From the NCBI RefSeq assembly GCF_900129095.1, contig NZ_FQVA01000001.1:2059615-2123614 (forward strand): a stretch of 64,000 nt of DNA. Direction: 5' to 3'. Source of the stretch: Microbulbifer donghaiensis. GTDB lineage: Bacteria > Pseudomonadota > Gammaproteobacteria > Pseudomonadales > Cellvibrionaceae. Positions 34,189-43,115 of this stretch are shown piece by piece; within the stretch, counting starts at the first letter, position 1; every line of letters begins with the position of its first letter. Under the pieces are notes generated by a model, which was not told where the DNA came from, did no database searches, and saw nothing but the letters and a program-made list of their open reading frames with translations. The position numbers and the translations under genes are program-made.

Positions 34189-36417
34189 TTACGACAACTC
34201 CTGCGCATCCATATCCACCGCCCAGCGCAGCCGGCGATTCTTGTAACCTTCGGCCCACTGACACAGGCGCGCCAGCAGCGGCTGCAACTGGCCGCGCTTT
34301 TCCGCGGTGATCTGCACATAGAAGCGGAAGCGGCCGGACTTGCGCTCCAGCAGCGCCGGCACCGGTCCCAGGTACTGCAGCTCCGGCGACGGCGGCGCCA
34401 GCGCCTGCATATGGGCGCGCGCCTGCTGCAGGAATTCCTCCGCCCAGCGCGGCTCCTCGCACTCGGCGCGCACCAGCGCCATGGCGCGCAGCGGCGGCAG
34501 CTGCGCGACGGCGCGATCGCGCAGCAGCTGGCGGGCGAAGGCGCCGTAGCCTTTTTCCAGCAACATTTGCAGTAACGGGTGTTCCGGGTAGCGGCTCTGC
34601 ACCAGCACCCGGCCGGCCAGGTCGCCGCGACCGGCGCGGCCGGCCACCTGCTCCAGCAACTGACCGGTGCGCTCGGCGGCGCGGAAGTCGGCGCTGAACA
34701 GGCCGCCGTCGGCATCCTGGATCACCACCAGGGTGACGCGCGGCAGGTGGTGTCCCTTGGCCAGCATCTGCGTGCCTAATAGTAGGCACGGCTTGCCGTC
34801 GCGGGCCGGCGCCAGCAGCCGGTCCAGGGCCTGCTTGCTGGCGGTGGTATCGCGGTCGACGCGAATTACCGGGAAATCCCTGAAGGTGTGGGTAAGGAAG
34901 TCTTCACTGCGTTCGGTGCCGCCACCGAGGGCAGACAGGGAGCGGCTGTGACACTGGGGGCAGCTGTCCAGCAGCGGCCGGCGGTAGTCGCAGTGGTGGC
35001 AGCGCAGCTGGCGCTGCCGCCGGTGCATCGTCAGCTTGCTGGAACAGTGGGGACAGTCGGCCAGCCAGCCGCAGTCGTCGCAGGTCAGTGCCGGCGCGAA
35101 GCCGCGGCGGTTGATAAATACCAGTGCCTGTTCGCCCCGCGCCAGGGTCTCGCCGATGTGGCGCAGTACCTGCGGCGCGAAGCCCTCCTGCAGCTGCTGG
35201 CCGAGGATCGGCACCACGTGAATCTGCGGCGGGCGCGCATTGCCGGCGCGGCTGCGCAGGCGCAGGTGCTGGTAGCGGTCGGTGAGGGCGTTGTGCAGGC
35301 TCTCCAGCGACGGCGTCGCCGAGCCCAGCAGCACCGGCACAGCGGCGTTGCGCCCCAGCACTACGGCGAGGTCGCGGGCCGAGTAGCGCACACCGTCCTG
35401 CTGCTTGAAGGAACCGTCGTGCTCCTCGTCGACAATCACCGCGCCGAGGCGCGGCAGCGGTGTCAGGATCGCGGAGCGCGTGCCGATAACGATATCCGCC
35501 TGGCCGGCGGCGGCCGCCAGCCAGGCCTGGGCCCGCTCGCCCTCGGCGAGGCCCGAGTGCAGTGCGGCGATACTGCGATCCGGGAAGCGCGCGGTGATGC
35601 GGCGCAGTGTCTGCGGGGTCAGGCCGATTTCCGGCACCAGCAACAGCGCCTGCCGGCCCTCGTTGAGCACCCGCTCCATCAGGCGCAGGTACACCTCGGT
35701 CTTGCCACTGCCGGTCGTGCCCTCGAGCAGGGTCGCGGAGAAGCGATTCGTCGCCACGGCGGCCAGCACCTGCCGCTGCTCCTCGTTCAGTTCGGGCGGC
35801 GGCGTCGGCTCGGCGGGGGGCAGCGGTGGCGGCACGGTGGGACCGGCGATCCACTCAACCAGGCCGCGCTCCTGCAGCGCGCGGATAATGGTGGTCGAGT
35901 GGCCGAGGGTTTTCAGCTGCGTGCGGCTCAGGCGGCCGCGCCGCAGCAACAGCTGCAACAGCACCTGCTGTTTGGGGGCCCGCGCCAGGGCCGACTCCGG
36001 CAAGCCCTTGCCCTCGACGGTGAGCTGCAGCCACTGCTCGGCCCAGTGATCGGCGGCCTTGCCCTTGCGCAGCGCGGCGGGCAGGGCGGCGGCGTAGATC
36101 TCGCCCACTGGCGCCTGGTAGTAGTCGGCGGCCCAGTGCAGGAAATCGCGGCTGCGCTGGTCGAACAGTGGCTCGCGGTCGATCTGCGCCAGGGCCGGCT
36201 TCAGCTGCGCGAGTGGGGACTCACTGACGATGTCCACCAGCACCGCCACCAACCTGCGCCCGCCAAAGGGCACCTCGAAGCGCTGCCCCGGCGCGAGCGT
36301 GGCGGTATCCGCACCTTCGGGGGGCAGGTAATCAAACAGGCGCCGCAGCGGCACCGGCACCGCGAGCCGTAGGATTACGCTGTGTTTGACCGCTCGCTGC
36401 TGCACCCCGCCCCTCAT
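34189..36417 (-). CDS. priA: Primosomal protein N' (replication restart helicase)
   Basis: 742 residues (E. coli 732). N-terminal 3-prime-DNA binding domain (LRLAVPVPLRRLFDYLPP), helicase motif I GTTGSGKTEVYL, DEEHDGSFKQQDGVRY, the zinc-binding stretch with eight Cys (CDDCGWLADCPHC ... CHHCDY ... CPQC) and AGRAGRGDLAG late motifs. It reloads the replisome at stalled forks. The ATG at 36415-36417 has a weak ribosome-binding site; a GTG four codons in is an alternative. Divergent from rpmE. Confidence 0.97.
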   Translation of the reverse strand: MRGGVQQRAVKHSVILRLAVPVPLRRLFDYLPPEGADTATLAPGQRFEVPFGGRRLVAVLVDIVSESPLAQLKPALAQIDREPLFDQRSRDFLHWAADYYQAPVGEIYAAALPAALRKGKAADHWAEQWLQLTVEGKGLPESALARAPKQQVLLQLLLRRGRLSRTQLKTLGHSTTIIRALQERGLVEWIAGPTVPPPLPPAEPTPPPELNEEQRQVLAAVATNRFSATLLEGTTGSGKTEVYLRLMERVLNEGRQALLLVPEIGLTPQTLRRITARFPDRSIAALHSGLAEGERAQAWLAAAAGQADIVIGTRSAILTPLPRLGAVIVDEEHDGSFKQQDGVRYSARDLAVVLGRNAAVPVLLGSATPSLESLHNALTDRYQHLRLRSRAGNARPPQIHVVPILGQQLQEGFAPQVLRHIGETLARGEQALVFINRRGFAPALTCDDCGWLADCPHCSSKLTMHRRQRQLRCHHCDYRRPLLDSCPQCHSRSLSALGGGTERSEDFLTHTFRDFPVIRVDRDTTASKQALDRLLAPARDGKPCLLLGTQMLAKGHHLPRVTLVVIQDADGGLFSADFRAAERTGQLLEQVAGRAGRGDLAGRVLVQSRYPEHPLLQMLLEKGYGAFARQLLRDRAVAQLPPLRAMALVRAECEEPRWAEEFLQQARAHMQALAPPSPELQYLGPVPALLERKSGRFRFYVQITAEKRGQLQPLLARLCQWAEGYKNRRLRWAVDMDAQELS

Positions 36418-36502
36418 TTATCCGTGATCAAAAGGGGGCTAGTGTACTGCTTCACGCCGAAAGCGCCATTTAGCGTGAAACCATGCAGCCGAGTATTTGC
36501 GC

Positions 36503-36531
36503 TTGATCCACCGCGCTAATCTGATTAGTAT
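36503..36531 (+). promoter_or_regulatory. Sigma-70 promoter of rpmE
   Basis: TTGATC (36503-36508), exactly 17 bp, then TAGTAT (36526-36531), about 100 bp before the rpmE start codon. It fits the -35/-10 consensus at four to five of six bases in each box. Confidence 0.65.
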
Positions 36532-36632
36532 GCGCCGACTTTTTACACAGCCTGGGACCAATCCGGTTCCTGCACCAACGACGACTCCGTGCTCGGCAGC
36601 AGATCGGGTGGCGGATTCGAAAAGAGGCAACC

Positions 36633-36845
36633 ATGAAAGCAGATATCCATCCGAATTACGTCGACGTTACCGCTACCTGCTCCTGCGGCAACAGCATCAA
36701 GACCCGTTCCACCCTGGGCAAAGACATCCAGCTGGACGTGTGCTCCCAGTGCCACCCGTTCTATACCGGCAAGCAGCGCGAAGCGAGCACCGGTGGCCGC
36801 GTGGATCGCTTCAAGAAGCGTTTCGGCAGCCGTATCGGCAAGTAA
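36633..36845 (+). CDS. rpmE: 50S ribosomal protein L31
   Basis: 70 residues. Zinc-binding form with Cys16, Cys18, Cys37 and Cys40, so it serves as a zinc reserve, unlike the Cys-less paralogue made under zinc limitation. AAAGAGG precedes the ATG. A strong terminator follows at 36885-36919. Confidence 0.98.
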   Translation: MKADIHPNYVDVTATCSCGNSIKTRSTLGKDIQLDVCSQCHPFYTGKQREASTGGRVDRFKKRFGSRIGK

Positions 36846-36873
36846 GTCCGCCCGCGCTTCAGAGCGCAGCGAC

Positions 36874-37707
36874 GTGACGAACAGAAAGGTACCCAGGGTT
36901 TCCCTCGGTACCTTTTTTTATGCCCCTTTTTATGCCCCGCTGCTGGCACTTATTTGTACTCTGCTGCTGGCTCTGCCGGCATTCGCGGACTGCACCGTCG
37001 GCGAAGCCGACGAATGGGTCACTCTCGATCGGGTATTGGATGGCGACACCCTGGTGCTGCGCGACGGCCGCCACCTGCGCCTGATCGGCGTCAACACGCC
37101 AGAGCTCGCCAAGCGCGGGCGCGCGGCACAGCCGCTGGCGCGGGAGGCGCGGGACTTCACCCGGCGCTTCCTCTCCGGCGGCGACCTGCAACTGGTCTAC
37201 GATCGCGACCGCCGCGATCGCTACGGCCGCCTGCTGGCCCACGTCTACAACCACCGCGGCGACAGCCTCGAGGCGGCGCTGCTGGCCGCCGGGCTCGCCT
37301 TCCACATCGCCATAGCACCCAACCTGACCCAGGCGGAATGTCTGGCGCAGAGTGAGCGGGGTGCGCGGCGCCGCGGCCTCGGGATCTGGGCGCCGGGCGT
37401 ATGGCCGGTGAAACGCGCCGCGGATGTCCAGCCCGGCGACGGCGGCTTCGTGCTGCTGCGCGGCACCGTGCGCAGAGTGGACCGCAATCGCTACCTGTGG
37501 CTCGAACTGGACGGTCCAGTGGCCCTGCGCGTGGATCCTAGGGGGGATTTTGGCCAGCTCAGGTGGCGCGATTGGCAAGGGGCACAAATCGAAGTGAAAG
37601 GCTGGCTTGTGGACCGGGGCGAGAAATATTTATCTCGCTTTCCGCAAAATAAACGCTGGATCATTGCGATAGAGTCGCCACACACCCTATCGATTAGTAG
37701 AAATTAA
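36874..37707 (+). CDS. Thermonuclease (SNase) family protein, secreted
   Basis: 277 residues from GTG 36874. The signal peptide ends LPAFAD. SNase core: RVLDGDTLVLRDGRHLRLIG, NTPE, RYGRLLAHVY with the catalytic Arg/Asp/Glu, then a C-terminal OB-like extension with WLELDGPVALRV. Degrades DNA/RNA outside the cytoplasm. The start is uncertain. No ATG lies in frame near the signal peptide, and the nearest usable codon (GTG 36874) lies upstream of the rpmE terminator. The ATGs at 36919 and 36931 are out of frame. A GTG at 36793, inside rpmE, is the other choice. This matches the nuclease next to rpmE in Pseudomonas. Confidence 0.83.
   Translation: MTNRKVPRVSLGTFFYAPFYAPLLALICTLLLALPAFADCTVGEADEWVTLDRVLDGDTLVLRDGRHLRLIGVNTPELAKRGRAAQPLAREARDFTRRFLSGGDLQLVYDRDRRDRYGRLLAHVYNHRGDSLEAALLAAGLAFHIAIAPNLTQAECLAQSERGARRRGLGIWAPGVWPVKRAADVQPGDGGFVLLRGTVRRVDRNRYLWLELDGPVALRVDPRGDFGQLRWRDWQGAQIEVKGWLVDRGEKYLSRFPQNKRWIIAIESPHTLSISRN
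36885..36919 (+). terminator. Rho-independent terminator of rpmE
   Basis: AAAGGTACC (36885-36893) pairs with GGTACCTTT (36907-36915), with inner AGGG/CCCT, and the right arm runs into TTTTTTT. It lies within the presumed 5-prime end of the thermonuclease gene. Confidence 0.85.
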
Positions 37708-37729
37708 TCGGCGTGGTCGTTTTTTGGGC

Positions 37730-37758
37730 TTGTGGCGACAAGGCGCGGTCGGTTATTC
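37730..37758 (+). promoter_or_regulatory. Possible sigma-70 promoter of the malic enzyme gene
   Basis: TTGTGG (37730-37735), 17 bp, TTATTC (37753-37758), about 70 bp before the start codon at 37830. Each box is only a partial match. Confidence 0.4.
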
Positions 37759-37829
37759 TCTCGCCCCCGCAGTAACCAGGGCGGCGTCCGCAGAGACTCC
37801 CCCGCTGTATTCGAGAGAACATTTCCAAG

Positions 37830-39083
37830 ATGACGGAATCATTGCGCCAGGCAGCGCTCGACTACCACGCGCTGCCGACTCCGGGCAAGCTATCGGTAGA
37901 ACTGACCACTCCTGCCCAGACCCAGGAAGACCTGTCCCTGGCCTACAGCCCGGGGGTCGCCGAGCCGGTGCGCGAGATCGCCAAGGATCCGGAGGCCGCC
38001 TACTTATATACCGGCAAGGGCAATCTGGTGGCGGTAATCTCCAACGGCAGCGCCATCCTCGGCCTCGGCAATCTGGGCCCGCTGGCCTCCAAGCCGGTGA
38101 TGGAGGGCAAGTCGCTGCTGTTCAAGCGCTTCGCCGATATCAATTCCGTGGACATCGAGGTGGATGCCAACAGCCCGGAGCAGTTCATCCAGACAGTGGC
38201 CGCCATCGCCAATACCTTCGGCGGTATCAACCTCGAGGACATCAAAGCGCCCGAGTGCTTCCATATTGAGGAGGCGCTGATAGAGCGCTGCCCGGTGCCG
38301 GTATTCCACGACGACCAGCACGGCACGGCGATCGTAACCGTGGCGGGCATGCTCAACGCGCTGGAAATCCAGGGCAAGAAAATAGGCGAAGTGCGCATGG
38401 TGTGCCTCGGCGCCGGCGCCGCTGCCACCGCCTGCTGCAAGCTGATGCTGGCCGCCGGTGCGAAGAAAGAGCAGATCACCATGCTCGACAGCCGCGGCGT
38501 TATCCATTCCGGGCGCACCGACATCAATGCCTACAAGGGCGAGTGGGCACGGGACACCGAAATGCGCACCCTGGATGACGCCATCGAGGGCGCCGACGTG
38601 TTCCTCGGCGTATCGGGTCCGGACCTGCTGTCCGCCGAGCAGCTCAAGCGTATGGCCGATCGCCCGGTGGTGTTCGCCTGCTCGAACCCGAACCCGGAAA
38701 TCAAGCCGGAGCTGGCCCACAGCGTACGCGACGACCTGATCATGGCCACCGGCCGCTCGGACTACCCGAACCAGGTCAACAACGTGCTCTGCTTCCCCTT
38801 CATTTTCCGCGGCGCGCTGGATGTGCGCGCGGCCCGTATCAACGAGGAGATGAAGCTGGCTGCGATCGAAGCCATCCGCAAGATCGCCCACCTGCCGGTG
38901 CCGGACTCGGTGCGCGAGGGGTACGGCGGTGTCGAGCTGAGCTTCGGCGCCGACTATATCCTGCCGAAACCCATCGACCCGCGACTGCTGCCGGAAGTGG
39001 CCGCAGCCGTGGCCCGCGCCGCAGTGGACAGCGGTGCAGCGCGCCTGCCGTACCCGGCGCACTACCCGCTCGCCGCCAAGTAA
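37830..39083 (+). CDS. Malic enzyme (short form)
   Basis: 417 residues, the length of the small bacterial malic enzymes that lack the C-terminal phosphotransacetylase domain of MaeB. Family motifs: LAYSPGVAEP, the Lys region KSLLFKRFADINSVDIEVD, FHDDQHGTAIV, the nucleotide loop LGAGAAATACCKLMLAAG and FACSNPNPEI. It decarboxylates malate to pyruvate with NAD(P) reduction. NAD versus NADP preference cannot be read with confidence. Position after rpmE and the nuclease matches Pseudomonas. Confidence 0.96.
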   Translation: MTESLRQAALDYHALPTPGKLSVELTTPAQTQEDLSLAYSPGVAEPVREIAKDPEAAYLYTGKGNLVAVISNGSAILGLGNLGPLASKPVMEGKSLLFKRFADINSVDIEVDANSPEQFIQTVAAIANTFGGINLEDIKAPECFHIEEALIERCPVPVFHDDQHGTAIVTVAGMLNALEIQGKKIGEVRMVCLGAGAAATACCKLMLAAGAKKEQITMLDSRGVIHSGRTDINAYKGEWARDTEMRTLDDAIEGADVFLGVSGPDLLSAEQLKRMADRPVVFACSNPNPEIKPELAHSVRDDLIMATGRSDYPNQVNNVLCFPFIFRGALDVRAARINEEMKLAAIEAIRKIAHLPVPDSVREGYGGVELSFGADYILPKPIDPRLLPEVAAAVARAAVDSGAARLPYPAHYPLAAK

Positions 39084-39215
39084 GCCTCTGCCCGCTCCCG
39101 CACCTCACCCCGCGGGGGCGGGCACTGACCGCACACCCCCGGCACGGCGCCTTGAGCCGCGCCGCCCCCCTCGCTAAACTGCCCCTCTGTTACAGCATTA
39201 AAGTTGTCCTACCGC

Positions 39216-39677
39216 ATGAGCCACGTCTACGTGCTGACCAACCAGTACCAGCAGTTCCTGAGCAAAAGCAACGAATGGATCGACGGCCGCGAAGCCAGTC
39301 GACTGTTTCGCAGCGAGTACAAGGATGTCGCCATCAACCAGATGTTCGAAGCCAATACCCGCAATGTGAGCCTGCGCATCGAACTGCTCCAGTGCGAGCT
39401 GAACCCCAAGGGGCAGCCGCAGATCCCGGAGGAGGCACTGGGTGAGATTCAGCTGGTCGCCGATGCGGAATCCGCCCAGGGAGATCCCGAGATTGAACCG
39501 GGTACGCCGCCGGAAATGCCGCCGGAGAGCAATCCGGAAGTGAATCCGCAACCGACACCGGAAGTAGAACCCGGCGAGGCCCCGGAGATCACGCCCGAGG
39601 AGCCGCCGGAAATCGAGCCGGAGCAGCCGGGCGAGGATGCCGAGAGTTCCGCAGCCGCGGCCCGCGCAATCAGCTGA
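39216..39677 (+). CDS. Cytoplasmic protein with Pro/Glu-rich repeat tail, unknown
   Basis: 153 residues from the ATG at 39216 (a TTG four codons earlier is possible). Residues 1-70 form a compact charged domain starting SHVYVLTNQYQQFLSKSNEWIDG. From about residue 85 the protein is a low-complexity tail of PE repeats (for example PEIEPG, PEMPPES, PEVNPQP, PEITPEEPPEIEP). No signal peptide or membrane helix. I know no family for the head. The tail looks like a spacer or an acidic disordered arm. Confidence 0.7.
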   Translation: MSHVYVLTNQYQQFLSKSNEWIDGREASRLFRSEYKDVAINQMFEANTRNVSLRIELLQCELNPKGQPQIPEEALGEIQLVADAESAQGDPEIEPGTPPEMPPESNPEVNPQPTPEVEPGEAPEITPEEPPEIEPEQPGEDAESSAAAARAIS

Positions 39678-39777
39678 CCGGCTCGCGGTCGCGACTTGAG
39701 AAAATCGCCGCCGCCCCAATATCGCCCCCAGTTACCCGGCCGAGGCGCGGCAGCGATGACAGGCGCCGGCAGTTTCA

Positions 39778-39861
39778 ATGTGCCCACAGCCCCACCTAGG
39801 TGGCTACTGCGCGAATAAGGTGCCTACAGCGCGAATTAAGGTGCCCACAGCGCAAACAAGG
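39778..39861 (+). repeat. Imperfect ~21-bp tandem repeats upstream of gshA
   Basis: Units of the form AAGGTGCCTACAGCGCGAAT recur three times (starting near 39819 and 39839, plus a degenerate GGTGGCTACTGCGCGAAT near 39799), with a further GTGCCCACAGCCCC at 39780. They end against the ribosome-binding site of gshA. Confidence 0.7.
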
Positions 39862-39869
39862 AGTCTCGA

Positions 39870-41453
39870 ATGCCCATTTCTCACCTGGCCGCACTGGCCC
39901 AGCCGAAAGCGCTGCAACTGCTAAAGGGCATTCGCCGCGGCATCGAGAAGGAGAGTCTGCGGGTCGCGCCGGACGGCGCCCTCGCCCAGACGCCGCACGG
40001 CGAAGCACTGGGCTCCGCACTGACCCACGACAGCATCACCACCGACTTTTCCGAAGCGCTGCTGGAATTCATCACGCCGCCGGTGGCGACGCCGGAGGAG
40101 GCGCTGCAGATCCTCGATCGTATTCACCGCTATACCTACAGCCAGATCGGCGACGAGCGCCTGTGGGTCAACAGCATGCCCTGTATGATCGGCGCCGACG
40201 CGGATATTCCGGTGGCCCGCTACGGCAGCTCCCACAGCGGCACCATGAAAACCGTTTACCGCCTCGGCCTGGGCCTGCGCTACGGCCGCGCGATGCAGAC
40301 CATCGCCGGTATCCACTACAACTTTTCCCTGCCGGATGATTTCTGGAAGTGGCTGCACGAGCGCGAGGGCAGCAGCGAGGACCTGGGCGAGTTCAAGACC
40401 CGCCGCTACTTCGATATGATCCGCAACTTCCGCCGGCACTACTGGCTGCTGATCTACCTGTTCGGCGCAGCGCCGGCGGTGTGCGGATCCTTCGTAGAGG
40501 GCCGCGAACACAGCCTGGAACCGTTCGACGGCGACGAACGCAGCCTGCACGCGCCCTACGCGACGTCGCTGCGCATGGGCGACCTGGGTTACAACAGCGA
40601 TGCGCAACAGTCGCTGATCGTCTGCTACAACGATCTGCCCAGCTACCTGTCCACACTGTGCGCGGCGATCAGCCGTCCCTTCGGGCCCTATCACGAGCTG
40701 GGCGTCAAAGACGCCAATGGCGATTACCAGCAGCTGTCCACCGGCCTGCTGCAGATCGAGAACGAATTCTATTCGCCGATCCGGCCGAAAAACCCGGCCA
40801 AAATGGGCGAGACGGCGCTGTCGGCGCTGGATAACCGCGGCGTCGAGTACATAGAGGTGCGCTGCCTCGACCTCAACCCCTTCACACCGCTGGGCATAGA
40901 TGCGCAGCAGATGCGTTTCATCGACAGCTTCCTGCTGCACTGCCTGCTGCGCGAGAGCCCCAAGACCGACGACGCCGACTACCGCGCAACCCAGGAAAAC
41001 CAGAATCGCATCGTCTACCGCGGCCGCGATCCGGAACTGCAGCTGATCAATAACGGTGGCGAGCGCAAATTGACCGACTGGACCACACAGCTGCTGGAAG
41101 AAATGGAACCCATTGCCGAGCTGCTCGACAGCGCCTGGGGCGGCGACGAGTACCGCCGCGCGGTCGGCGTCCAGCGCGCGAAAGTGAAGGGTGAAATCGC
41201 CACCCCGGCGGCCCATATCCTCGCGGAAATGAAGGCCCACGGGCAGAGTTTCTTCCAGTGGGCTGCCGACAAGGCCGAACAGCACCGGCAGTACTTCCTC
41301 GAGCGGCCGCTCGACGCGGACACGCAGGGGGAGTTCAGGCAGCAGGCCGAGGAATCCCTGCAGCGACAGCAGCAGATCGAGGATGCGGATACGGGCACTT
41401 TCGAGGATTTCCTCGGCCGCTACTATTCACAGTACATCTTCTGCCAGAGGTAG
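39870..41453 (+). CDS. gshA: Glutamate-cysteine ligase
   Basis: 527 residues (E. coli 518). Proteobacterial GCL features: RRGIEKESLRV, GSALTHDSITTDFSEALLEFITPP near the substrate site, GIHYNFSLPDDFW and YIEVRCLDLNPFTPLGI. It makes gamma-glutamylcysteine, the first step of glutathione synthesis, in the cytoplasm. gshB is not in the window. AAGGAGTCTCGA precedes the ATG. Confidence 0.97.
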   Translation: MPISHLAALAQPKALQLLKGIRRGIEKESLRVAPDGALAQTPHGEALGSALTHDSITTDFSEALLEFITPPVATPEEALQILDRIHRYTYSQIGDERLWVNSMPCMIGADADIPVARYGSSHSGTMKTVYRLGLGLRYGRAMQTIAGIHYNFSLPDDFWKWLHEREGSSEDLGEFKTRRYFDMIRNFRRHYWLLIYLFGAAPAVCGSFVEGREHSLEPFDGDERSLHAPYATSLRMGDLGYNSDAQQSLIVCYNDLPSYLSTLCAAISRPFGPYHELGVKDANGDYQQLSTGLLQIENEFYSPIRPKNPAKMGETALSALDNRGVEYIEVRCLDLNPFTPLGIDAQQMRFIDSFLLHCLLRESPKTDDADYRATQENQNRIVYRGRDPELQLINNGGERKLTDWTTQLLEEMEPIAELLDSAWGGDEYRRAVGVQRAKVKGEIATPAAHILAEMKAHGQSFFQWAADKAEQHRQYFLERPLDADTQGEFRQQAEESLQRQQQIEDADTGTFEDFLGRYYSQYIFCQR

Positions 41454-41550
41454 CCGGACGGACACCCGGCAATGACGGCGCCTCTAAAGACCGCAGCGAG
41501 CAGCGCCGGGGCCCACCGGGCGCTCGCTCCATAGATTGTCAGAGGCACCC

Positions 41551-42147
41551 ATGAACTACCTGGCCCACCTGCTGCTTTCCGGCCCGGACCCGGACTGGCG
41601 TCTGGGCGGATTGCTGGGGGATTTCGTCAAGGGCCCGCTGAGCGGCGAGCGCCCCGCGGCGATAGAGGCGGGCATTCGCCTGCACCGTCGCATCGATGCC
41701 ACCACAGACGAACACCCCGCCTACCGCGAAGCACTGACGCAACTGGACCCGCGCTGGCGGCGCTACGCCGGCATTGTGCTGGATATCTGGTTCGATCACC
41801 TGCTCAGCCGCCAGTGGTCGCGCTGGCACCATCAATCGCTGGAAAGCTTCTGTGACCAATGTTGGCAGGACTTTCACGCGCGCAGCCGGTATATTCCGCC
41901 GCGCGCGCAGGCATTTATCGCCCGCGCCGAGCAATTTAAACTGCTGCAGAGTTACGTCGACGAGCAGGTGATCGCGCGCACCCTTGAGCGCGTGGGTCAG
42001 CGACTGCGCCGGCCGGTGCCTCTGCACGAGGCACTGCCGGAGCTGATTGCCGCCCGGGCAGCGCTGGAGCACAACTTTAACAATCTGTTTACCGACTTGC
42101 ATCGCGAAGCCGCCAGGTTTCGACAGCACCACACAGTCAATAAATAG
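41551..42147 (+). CDS. acpH: Acyl carrier protein phosphodiesterase
   Basis: 198 residues (E. coli 193) from the ATG at 41551, with AGAGG upstream; an in-frame TTG five codons earlier is less likely. It starts MNYLAHLLLS, and has GGLLGDFVKGPL and RRIDATTDEHPAYRE, the HD-type metal residues of AcpH. It removes phosphopantetheine from holo-ACP. Follows gshA by 97 bp, which holds a GC-rich inverted repeat but no clear terminator. Confidence 0.94.
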   Translation: MNYLAHLLLSGPDPDWRLGGLLGDFVKGPLSGERPAAIEAGIRLHRRIDATTDEHPAYREALTQLDPRWRRYAGIVLDIWFDHLLSRQWSRWHHQSLESFCDQCWQDFHARSRYIPPRAQAFIARAEQFKLLQSYVDEQVIARTLERVGQRLRRPVPLHEALPELIAARAALEHNFNNLFTDLHREAARFRQHHTVNK

Positions 42148-42178
42148 CAGCGAATAAACAGCCGGACCCGATTAGATC

Positions 42179-42670
42179 ATGAGCCTACCCAACCCGCGTA
42201 TTACGTTTTTGCTGGTTTTTCTCGCCGTCGTTTTCCTGCTCGGCGCCGCCTTCTATCTGGAATATGTGCGCGGCCTCGAGCCCTGCCCACTGTGCATCAC
42301 CCAGCGGGTGATGCTGCTGGGTGTGGGGCTGGTTTCCCTGATCGCCTTCCTGCACAACCCCGCCACCATCGGCCGGCGCTTCTACGGCCTGCTGGTTTCC
42401 CTGTGGGCCATGGGCGGTTTGTACTTTGCCGGGCGCCAGCTGTGGCTGCAGAGCCTGCCGGCAGACCAGGTACCGGCCTGTGGCCCGGGCATCACCTATA
42501 TGATCGACGCCTTTCCGATGGCCGAAGTGATCAAAACGCTGCTTACCGGCGATGGCAACTGTGCAGAAGTGCAGTGGACCATGATGGGACTCAGCATTCC
42601 CGGCTGGGCCGCAGTCGGTTTTGCCGGGCTGATTTTCTTTGGCGGCTGGCAGGCGTTCCGCAAGCACTGA
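42179..42670 (+). CDS. dsbB: Disulfide bond formation protein B
   Basis: 163 residues, four transmembrane helices. The redox pairs are both present: Cys36/Cys39 (CPLC) and Cys101/Cys128 in the second periplasmic loop. It reoxidises DsbA and passes electrons to quinone. This is the canonical DsbB of the window; a second, divergent DsbB lies at 61387-61947. Follows acpH by 31 bp. Confidence 0.95.
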   Translation: MSLPNPRITFLLVFLAVVFLLGAAFYLEYVRGLEPCPLCITQRVMLLGVGLVSLIAFLHNPATIGRRFYGLLVSLWAMGGLYFAGRQLWLQSLPADQVPACGPGITYMIDAFPMAEVIKTLLTGDGNCAEVQWTMMGLSIPGWAAVGFAGLIFFGGWQAFRKH

Positions 42671-42722
42671 TTTTTCAAGGGGGACTGGCGCCCCCATTCA
42701 ACCCTTAAAAGCACGCAACAGC

Positions 42723-43115
42723 ATGGATTCCAATCGCCTCCGCGACGTTGCGCACTGGCTCTGCGGCGCGGCGATATTGCTCGGCTGCGAGCGGCTGGGG
42801 CGCGCGATCAGCGAAGCCTTTTCCCTGCCGGTACCCGGCTCGGTGCTGGGTATGCTGCTGTTGCTGCTCGGACTGATGATCTACGGCGGCGTGCCGCGCG
42901 GGCTGGCCCGTGTCAGTGAACAGCTGCTGCGCCTGCTCGCGCTGCTGTTTCTGCCCGCGGCGGTGGGCGTTTTTTACCTGCGCGACCTGTCGCTACAGGA
43001 CTGGCTCGCCCTGCTCGCCGCAACCGTCGTCGGCACCCTGCTGAGCCTCACGCTGTGCGCACTGTTGCTGGCTAAATTCCTGAAAAGAGCGGACGGAGAG
43101 GGCGGTCGTGACTGA
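42723..43115 (+). CDS. CidA/LrgA family holin-like protein
   Basis: 130 residues from the ATG at 42723, four transmembrane helices. Family signature LPVPGSVLGMLLLLLGL. CidA/LrgA proteins influence murein hydrolase export, overflow metabolism and lysis. It overlaps the LrgB-type gene by 8 bp, the usual pair. Confidence 0.92.
   Translation: MDSNRLRDVAHWLCGAAILLGCERLGRAISEAFSLPVPGSVLGMLLLLLGLMIYGGVPRGLARVSEQLLRLLALLFLPAAVGVFYLRDLSLQDWLALLAATVVGTLLSLTLCALLLAKFLKRADGEGGRD

Noticed and set aside
34888..36372. 494-codon open frame on the plus strand
   Set aside because: Antisense to priA with no ribosome-binding site or motif.
39778..39861. CRISPR-like array
   Set aside because: Repeats are directly adjacent with no spacers, and no cas genes exist nearby.
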